From positions 1-37,769 of the forward strand of contig KB911100.1 in NCBI GenBank assembly GCA_000383355.1: DNA of 37,769 nt, written 5' to 3'. The DNA is from Flavobacterium sp. SCGC AAA160-P02 (GTDB lineage Bacteria > Bacteroidota > Bacteroidia > Flavobacteriales > Flavobacteriaceae). The notes under the pieces are model-generated. The model was given only the letters and a program-made list of their open reading frames with translations, was not told the DNA's origin and did not search any database. Position 1 is the first letter of the stretch. The number at the start of each line of letters is the position of its first letter. Below are positions 32,549 through 37,769 of the stretch, in pieces. The translations under genes and the position numbers were made by a program.

Positions 32549-33649
32549 ATGAACAATCATGTAACCGTTTTAGAAATTGATGGTAATGCGCTAGAGCACA
32601 ACCTACATTACTTTAAAAATAAACTACATCAAAAAACAAAAATATTAGCTGTTGTAAAAGCTTTTGGCTATGGAAGTGATGCTGCCAAAGTAGCTTCTTT
32701 TTTAAAAGATAAGGTAGATTATTTTGCTGTTGCCTATGCACATGAAGGTACTGCTTTACGAAAAGCTAAAATAGCAACTCCTATTTTAGTTTTACACCCT
32801 CAGATTCAAAATTTTAATCAAATTGTAAGAGATCAATTAGAGCCTAGCATCTATAACTTAAAAACACTAACTGAATTTCTAGCGTATGCTGAAGAGCAAG
32901 AACTCCTGTCCTATCCTATTCATTTAAAATTTAATACAGGATTGAATAGATTGGGCCTTTCAAAAGCTGATATTCCTTTAATTATGAATGCTATTGATGG
33001 CTCAGAACATGTAAAAATTAAATCTATTCTATCTCATTTAGCAGCTAGCGAAGATGCCAATGAACGAGTGTTTACATTAAAGCAACTCCATAATTTTAAA
33101 GAGATCATTAAAGAGGTTTATGAGTATTTAGACTACACTCCAATAGCTCATACCTTAAACACATCTGGTGTTATAAACTATCCAGAAGCTCAATTTGACA
33201 TGGTGAGAATTGGTATTGGTTTATATGGTTTTGGAAATGATAAAAAAGAAACTTCACAATTAAAAAACTCACATATTTTGAGATCTATTATTTCTCAAAC
33301 TCATTCCGTAAAAAAAGGAGAAACTGTTGGATACAATAGGGCGTTTATTGCAAATGTAGATGCTACAATAGCTACTATTCCTATTGGGCATGCCGATGGT
33401 TTGTCTAGAAAATTAGGAAATGGAAATGGATCTGTGACTATTCACAATCAAAGAGCTCCAATTATTGGCAATGTTTGCATGGATATGATGATGGTAGACA
33501 TTACTAACATTAACTGCAAAGAAGGAGATAATGTGTTTATATTTAAAACCCAAGAAGACATCTTGAATATTTCTTCAGTATCAGAAACCATTTCTTATGA
33601 GGTATTAACTCTTATCTCTCAACGAATAAAAAGAATGCTCATTTACTGA
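32549..33649 (+). CDS. alr: Alanine racemase
   Basis: The enzyme interconverts L- and D-alanine to supply D-Ala for peptidoglycan. The 366-residue protein has the PLP lysine Lys37 in AVVKAFGYGSD, the second catalytic base Tyr262 in ETVGYNRAF, and the barrel block KFNTGLNRLGL with MVRIGIGLYG. The C-terminal beta domain is complete (IPIGHADGLSRKLGN, IIGNVCMDMMMVDIT). It lies in a tdk-alr-mscL row on the plus strand. Confidence 0.97.
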   Translation: MNNHVTVLEIDGNALEHNLHYFKNKLHQKTKILAVVKAFGYGSDAAKVASFLKDKVDYFAVAYAHEGTALRKAKIATPILVLHPQIQNFNQIVRDQLEPSIYNLKTLTEFLAYAEEQELLSYPIHLKFNTGLNRLGLSKADIPLIMNAIDGSEHVKIKSILSHLAASEDANERVFTLKQLHNFKEIIKEVYEYLDYTPIAHTLNTSGVINYPEAQFDMVRIGIGLYGFGNDKKETSQLKNSHILRSIISQTHSVKKGETVGYNRAFIANVDATIATIPIGHADGLSRKLGNGNGSVTIHNQRAPIIGNVCMDMMMVDITNINCKEGDNVFIFKTQEDILNISSVSETISYEVLTLISQRIKRMLIY

Positions 33650-33691
33650 TATTTTCTTATTTTTAGGTTTATTAATCATTAAAAAACTAAT

Positions 33692-34090
33692 ATGCTAAAA
33701 GAATTTAAAGAATTTGCCCTAAAAGGTAATCTAGTAGACATTGCCATCGGTTTTGTTATGGGTGCTGCTTTTAAACAAGTAGTCACATCATTCACAGGAG
33801 GGATTGTTTCTCCACTAATAGGATTGGTTTTTAAAGCTGATTTTAAAGATCTAAAATGGATCGCAAGAGAAGCGGACACCTCTAATAACATTTCAGAAGT
33901 TGCTGTTTTATATGGTGATTTTATAACCAATGTTATAGATTTTGTAATTGTTGCATTTGTAATGTTTATTATTATCAAAGGAATAAATGCCACTAAGAAA
34001 AAAGAAGCACCTGCAGCACCTGCATTACCAGCAGGACCAACACAAGAAGAACTATTAGAGGAAATCAGAGATTTATTAGCTAAAAAGTAA
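33692..34090 (+). CDS. mscL: Large-conductance mechanosensitive channel
   Basis: MscL opens under membrane tension and releases solutes during osmotic downshock. The 132-residue protein starts MLKEFKEFALKGNLVDIAIG, the typical amphipathic helix and first membrane helix (about 16-40, VMGAAFKQVVTSF), has the periplasmic loop near 45-72, a second helix (about 73-95, FITNVIDFVIVAFVMFIII) and a charged C-terminal helix (EELLEEIRDLLAKK). It is a homopentamer. It starts 42 bases after alr. Confidence 0.96.
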   Translation: MLKEFKEFALKGNLVDIAIGFVMGAAFKQVVTSFTGGIVSPLIGLVFKADFKDLKWIAREADTSNNISEVAVLYGDFITNVIDFVIVAFVMFIIIKGINATKKKEAPAAPALPAGPTQEELLEEIRDLLAKK

Positions 34091-34096
34091 GTTTGT

Positions 34097-34864
34097 TTAC
34101 TTTTTCAAAAAACGCATCACAAGCTCATAAAAGGCCCCGGGCGTCTCTGCATGTAACCAATGACCAACATTAGCAATGGTTTTTATAGATGCTTTTGGGA
34201 AATGGGCTTTTATCATAGGAACTTCACTCTTTGTAATATATCCAGAATTTCCTCCTGCTAAAAATAGAGTTTCTCCATCAAAGGTTGTAAACGACGGCAA
34301 TGCTTTCCCTACTTCATGATTATTTTCGGTGAGTGATTGTAAATTAAATCTGTAGGCTAAGAGTCCTTTTTCTTTCCAATACACATTTTTTAATAAAAAA
34401 GAACGGACTCCAATTTCCGGAATTAGTTCAGTGATTTTTTGATCAACCAATTTTCTGGTATTGTGAATTAAAAAATCAACCGAATTCAATGCTTTTAAAA
34501 TATCGGTATGATGCGGATGATAATATCTTGGAGCAATGTCTACAATAATTAATTTAGCTACCAATGTTGGGTATTTCACAGCAAAAAGCATTGCTGCTTT
34601 TCCTCCCATTGAATGCCCTAATACTATCACTTTTCCCAGGTTATGATATTTAATATACTGAACTAAGTCTTCAACTAAAAGGTCATAATTAAAATTATCT
34701 GCATGAAAACTTCGTCCGTGGTTTCGTTGGTCTATTAAATGTATTTGAAAATCTTCTCCAAACTTATTTCCGAGAGATTTCCAATTATCACTCATGCCAA
34801 AATATCCATGAAGAATTAATAACGGAGCACCTTCTCCAATTATTTTTGAATGTACTATTTTCAT
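34097..34864 (-). CDS. Alpha/beta-fold hydrolase (YbfF-like esterase)
   Basis: The 255-residue protein shows the alpha/beta-hydrolase set: oxyanion HGYFGMSDNWKSLG near 19-32, DQRNHGRS near 45, the nucleophile elbow GHSMGG with Ser85, Asp candidates around residue 107 (IVDIAPRYY), and the catalytic His in NVGHWLHAE near the end. This matches the YbfF/EstB-type esterases of the cytoplasm. There is no signal peptide. Its physiological substrate is unknown. It is convergent with mscL by six bases. Confidence 0.92.
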   Translation of the reverse strand: MKIVHSKIIGEGAPLLILHGYFGMSDNWKSLGNKFGEDFQIHLIDQRNHGRSFHADNFNYDLLVEDLVQYIKYHNLGKVIVLGHSMGGKAAMLFAVKYPTLVAKLIIVDIAPRYYHPHHTDILKALNSVDFLIHNTRKLVDQKITELIPEIGVRSFLLKNVYWKEKGLLAYRFNLQSLTENNHEVGKALPSFTTFDGETLFLAGGNSGYITKSEVPMIKAHFPKASIKTIANVGHWLHAETPGAFYELVMRFLKK

Positions 34865-34954
34865 TAATCAGTTATCAAAATTTCAAAATATAGTTCACTA
34901 AATAAAACTTCTAGAGCCCCGTATTACGTGTGTATTGAGCACTTAAAACACCTT

Positions 34955-35668
34955 CTAGCTAAGTCTATGCAAATACATATTCACCACATTTTGTAGACCT
35001 AAATATAAACTCTCGGAAATTAAGGCATGTCCAATAGACACTTCTGCTAGATTTGGAATGTTTTGCTTAAAGAATTCAATATTCTCAAGATTTAGATCGT
35101 GACCAGCATTAATCCCTAGTCCTAATTTGTGAGCAAAAAGAGCTGCTTCTGTGTATGGTTTTATAGCTTGCTTATCCCCTTTTTCATAAGCGCCTGCAAA
35201 ATGTTCTGTGTACAATTCAATTCTATCTGCCCCTGTTTTGGCTGCAGCTTCAATTAATTTTAAATCTGTATCAATAAAAATAGAAGTTCTAATTCCAGCA
35301 TTTTTAAACTCGTTAATTACTTCTTTTAAATATGATTGATGAGTAATAGTATCCCAACCTGCGTTGGAGGTAATTTGATTGATATTATCTGGAACCAATG
35401 TTACTTGAGTAGGCATTACTTCCAACACTAAATCCATAAATTTACGAATAGGATTTCCCTCAATATTATACTCTGTAATAACTATTGGTTTTAGATCATA
35501 CGCATCTTGATAGCGAATATGTCTTTCATCTGGCCTGGGATGGATAGTGATACCTTGTGCACCAAAATCTTGAATATCTGAGGCAACTTGTAATAAATTA
35601 GGAACATCTCCGCCTCTTGAATTACGTAATGTTGCAATTTTATTAATATTTACGCTTAACTTTGTCAT
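34955..35668 (-). CDS. pdxJ: Pyridoxine 5'-phosphate synthase
   Basis: PdxJ condenses 1-deoxyxylulose 5-phosphate with 3-amino-2-oxopropyl phosphate to form pyridoxine phosphate, the last ring-forming step of vitamin B6 synthesis. From the ATG at 35668 it has 237 residues, starting MTKLSVNINKIATLRNSRGG, the family start; an upstream ATG adds only six residues. The barrel signature ITIHPRPDERHI and the C-terminal GINAGHDLNLEN and EVSIGHALISESL are present. A -7 box TACTTTTG (minus strand, 35693-35686) precedes it. It is divergent from the CBS gene. Confidence 0.97.
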   Translation of the reverse strand: MTKLSVNINKIATLRNSRGGDVPNLLQVASDIQDFGAQGITIHPRPDERHIRYQDAYDLKPIVITEYNIEGNPIRKFMDLVLEVMPTQVTLVPDNINQITSNAGWDTITHQSYLKEVINEFKNAGIRTSIFIDTDLKLIEAAAKTGADRIELYTEHFAGAYEKGDKQAIKPYTEAALFAHKLGLGINAGHDLNLENIEFFKQNIPNLAEVSIGHALISESLYLGLQNVVNMYLHRLS

Positions 35669-35728
35669 TAGTTTCAAATAAAACACAAAAGTACGGCATT
35701 AAATGATTTTAAACTATATTCGTAAAGC

Positions 35729-36385
35729 ATGAATATGAAAGAATACATACTAAATGATATAGAGGTTTTAACGCCAGATAGTTTGGTGAAAAAAGCTCAA
35801 GATGTCTGTAAAATGCTTCCCATCACACATATCCCTGTTGTTGACAAAGGAGAATTACTCGGATGTATCTCTGAAAGCGATTTTCAAACCATAGAAAATT
35901 CTTCATTTATTTCAGAATACCCTCATTTAATTGACTTCTTTTTTACTGATGAAAATACACAAATATTAAAATTGATTAAATTATTTACAGACAACCAAAC
36001 TAATGTAATGCCTGTTTTAAATGATAAAAAAAAGTATATAGGTTATTATGAATTAAATGACATCCTAGAGGTGTTTAGCGCTAGTCCCTTTTTATTCAAT
36101 GAAGGAGTAAGCATTGTTGTAGAAAAAAATAAAAAAGATTTTTCTATAAGTGAGGTAAGTCAAATTGTAGAAAGCAATGATGGAAAGATACTTGGTCTTT
36201 ATATCTCGTCTGAAATTTCTGACATAAGGCAAGTAACCATTAAAATTAATTCAGAAGATATTAATGAAATTATTCAAACATTTAGAAGGTATAACTACAA
36301 TGTAATCTCTGAACATAAAGATGATTTTTATTTACAAGATCTAAAAGATAGATCTGATTATTTACAGAAATACTTAGACATGTAA
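35729..36385 (+). CDS. CBS-domain protein
   Basis: The 218-residue protein has two CBS motifs (about 10-70: VKKAQDVCKMLPITHIPVVDKGELLGCISESD; about 75-130: TNVMPVLNDKKKYIGYYELND) and a C-terminal domain with an ACT-like pattern (DIRQVTIKINSEDINEIIQTF). CBS pairs bind adenosine nucleotides, so it may sense ATP/AMP or NAD state. It shares an operon with nadK, with a one-base overlap (TAATG), and the pair is found together in many Bacteroidota. A role in regulating NAD kinase would be an inference from this linkage. Confidence 0.9.
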   Translation: MNMKEYILNDIEVLTPDSLVKKAQDVCKMLPITHIPVVDKGELLGCISESDFQTIENSSFISEYPHLIDFFFTDENTQILKLIKLFTDNQTNVMPVLNDKKKYIGYYELNDILEVFSASPFLFNEGVSIVVEKNKKDFSISEVSQIVESNDGKILGLYISSEISDIRQVTIKINSEDINEIIQTFRRYNYNVISEHKDDFYLQDLKDRSDYLQKYLDM

Positions 36386-37287
36386 TGATAAAAAAAGTAG
36401 CCGTTTTTGGTCAAACATATTCCGTAAATGCTGAAAAGGAAATTTCAATTCTTTTAACAGCTTTAGAAAAACACAATGTGGTGGTTTTTTTTGAGGAGAA
36501 CTTTTACAAGGTTATAAAAGGCCTTGGTCATCTAACAAAAAAGTACCCCACTTTTGCTAGCTTCCATGATTTAAATAGTTCTTTTAACTTATTTTTTAGT
36601 TTGGGTGGTGACGGAACAATTCTAAGAGCTATTACTTACATTAGAGATTTAAACATTCCTATTCTAGGAATTAATACGGGGCGTCTTGGTTTTTTAGCAA
36701 ACATTCAAAAAAATGCGATTCAAGAATCTATTGATTTATTAATTGCTAAAAAATACACAATTCAAGAAAGAACACTATTAAGCATTAGAACAAGTCCAGC
36801 AGTTGATTCTTTTGGTGAATTTTCTTTTGCATTAAACGAAATAACAATTGCTAGAGAAAATACAACATCTATGATAGGTGTTAAAACATTTTTAGACAAA
36901 GAATACCTTACAAACTATTGGTCTGATGGTCTTATTATTGCAACACCAACCGGTTCTACAGGTTATTCATTGAGCTGCAATGGTCCTGTAATTTCGCCAA
37001 ATTCAAAAAACTTTATCATTACCCCAATAGCACCTCATAATTTAAATGCAAGGCCCATGGTGATCCCAGACGATACTTTTATAGAATTAGAAGTAGACTC
37101 AAGAGAAAAGAGTTTTTTAATTTCATTAGACTCAAGAATTACCTCAGTACCAAAAGACACAAAGATTTATATAGAAAAATCTCCTTTTACAATTAAGAGC
37201 ATCATACCAGCCAATCAATCTTTTCTAACCACCCTAAGAACAAAACTTTTATGGGGAGAAGATACCCGAAATGGCTCTAATATTTAG
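36385..37287 (+). CDS. nadK: NAD kinase
   Basis: This enzyme phosphorylates NAD to NADP in the cytoplasm. The 300-residue protein has the active-site GGDGT at residues 74-78 (LGGDGTILRA), GINTGRLGFLAN near 98, the conserved NEITIAR block and the ATPTGSTGYSLSCNGPVI motif near 190. Length and blocks fit the family. The start codon overlaps the last base of the CBS gene's stop, a translational coupling. A truncated DUF6089 gene follows after 107 bases with its own -7 box. Confidence 0.97.
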   Translation: MIKKVAVFGQTYSVNAEKEISILLTALEKHNVVVFFEENFYKVIKGLGHLTKKYPTFASFHDLNSSFNLFFSLGGDGTILRAITYIRDLNIPILGINTGRLGFLANIQKNAIQESIDLLIAKKYTIQERTLLSIRTSPAVDSFGEFSFALNEITIARENTTSMIGVKTFLDKEYLTNYWSDGLIIATPTGSTGYSLSCNGPVISPNSKNFIITPIAPHNLNARPMVIPDDTFIELEVDSREKSFLISLDSRITSVPKDTKIYIEKSPFTIKSIIPANQSFLTTLRTKLLWGEDTRNGSNI

Positions 37288-37370
37288 AGAACTACAAAGC
37301 AATAAAAAATCAAAATTATTGTTATTCAAAAAGACTTGACTATTAACTTTATAAAGCAAATAGATTTTTT

Positions 37371-37378
37371 TATATTTG
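37371..37378 (+). promoter_or_regulatory. -7 box of the DUF6089 gene
   Basis: TATATTTG fits TAnnTTTG perfectly and ends 16 bases before the start codon; the -33 region has no good TTG. Transcription would start about ten bases before the ATG, giving a very short leader. Confidence 0.5.
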
Positions 37379-37394
37379 CAAGCTATTTTTTAGG

Positions 37395-37769
37395 ATGAAA
37401 AGGTGTTTAATTTTATTACTGTTTCTGTACAATTCTAGCAATTGTTTATCACAAATAAATGAAATAGGTATCTTTGCAGGAGGGGTAAATTATGTTGGCG
37501 ATGTTGGGAAGACTAATTACATTCAACCCAACAACCCAGGTGGAGGTATAATATATAAATACAACCTAAACCCAAGAATAGCAATTAGAGGATCTTACAG
37601 TTATTTCTCTTTGATGGGAGATGATGCAGATTCTGAAAATAAAATTAGACAACAAAGAGGTTTTAGTTTTAAAAACCCGATAAACGAATTTGCAGTGGGT
37701 ATTGAGTATAATTTTTATGAGTACGACTTATCATCAAAAAATAAAACTAGTACTCCTTATATTTTGTTA
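37395..37769 (+). CDS. DUF6089-family outer-membrane protein, cut by the window end
   Basis: The open frame runs 125 codons to the window edge without a stop. It has a signal peptide (MKRCLILLLFLYNSSNCLSQ) and then EIGIFAGGVNYVGDVGKTNY, the start pattern of DUF6089 barrels, with GGGIIYKYNLNPRIAIRGSY after it. In Flavobacteriia this gene sits between nadK and the uppS/bamA genes, which would be expected just past the window. The last 95 bases recur inverted at 1-95. Confidence 0.85.
   Translation, partial: MKRCLILLLFLYNSSNCLSQINEIGIFAGGVNYVGDVGKTNYIQPNNPGGGIIYKYNLNPRIAIRGSYSYFSLMGDDADSENKIRQQRGFSFKNPINEFAVGIEYNFYEYDLSSKNKTSTPYILL
37675..37769 (+). repeat. Right-end copy of the 95-bp inverted repeat
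   Basis: Exact reverse complement of bases 1-95. Here it lies in frame within the DUF6089 gene and continues from proper upstream coding sequence, so this is the native copy. Confidence 0.95.

Noticed and set aside
1..37769. Inverted terminal repeats of a linear plasmid or phage
   Set aside because: The repeat is coding sequence of a chromosomal DUF6089 gene, the left copy cuts a riboswitch, and the content is housekeeping. No replication, partition or phage genes are present.

Overview
The window is AT-rich chromosomal DNA from a marine-type member of the Flavobacteriaceae (Bacteroidota), close in gene content to Polaribacter or Tenacibaculum. The assignment rests on promoters of the Bacteroidota form (TTG, about 19-21 bases, TAnnTTTG), the absence of strong Shine-Dalgarno sites, two GLPGLI-family proteins, a primary sigma factor without region 1.1, a DUF6089 gene beside nadK, and many secreted proteins ending their signal peptides in AQ or SQ. 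The species cannot be named from this sequence.

Layout. 1-480: an inverted copy of the window's right end joined to the 5' half of a SAM-I riboswitch on the minus strand, then a structured leader before metK. 481-2986: metK, a small membrane protein and an unknown polytopic membrane protein. 3081-9936: an envelope locus with two GLPGLI proteins and an outer-membrane beta-barrel on the minus strand, divergent from a histidine kinase/response regulator pair; three TTAA direct repeats lie midway between the two promoters. 10002-13899: deoxynucleoside kinase, primary sigma factor, rpe and an exonuclease/GIY-YIG fusion. 13900-16422: two secreted proteins of unknown function, a 1.1 kb non-coding stretch with a duplicated gene fragment, an orphan promoter/terminator-like unit and a 105-bp tandem repeat, and tRNA-Arg(TCG). 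16454-23284: YqeY, a retropepsin-like protease, TatD, an 1124-residue outer-membrane protein and a serine hydrolase lipoprotein. 23362-30789: glyS, a ComF-like protein, an Ig-like lipoprotein, a beta-barrel protein, DinB, an ArsC-like protein, and a DUF6165/DUF3089 pair. 30877-37769: an acidic protein, tdk, alr, mscL, an alpha/beta hydrolase, pdxJ, CBS protein, nadK and a truncated DUF6089 gene.

Most of the window is housekeeping: methionine/SAM metabolism (metK and the divergent S-box), nucleoside salvage (dNK, tdk), NADP and B6 synthesis (nadK, pdxJ), wall precursor (alr), transcription (rpoD), translation (glyS, tRNA-Arg) and the pentose phosphate pathway (rpe).

The best candidate for an undescribed system is the GLPGLI / outer-membrane barrel / two-component locus at 3081-9936, where one symmetrically placed operator could control both transcripts. 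Its barrel gene is broken near the 3' end by one extra base in an A9 run. A second strong observation concerns integrity: the two window ends are 95-bp perfect inverted copies and the left join cuts an S-box in half, so bases 1 to about 95 are probably a chimeric or rearranged join and not the native neighbour of metK.
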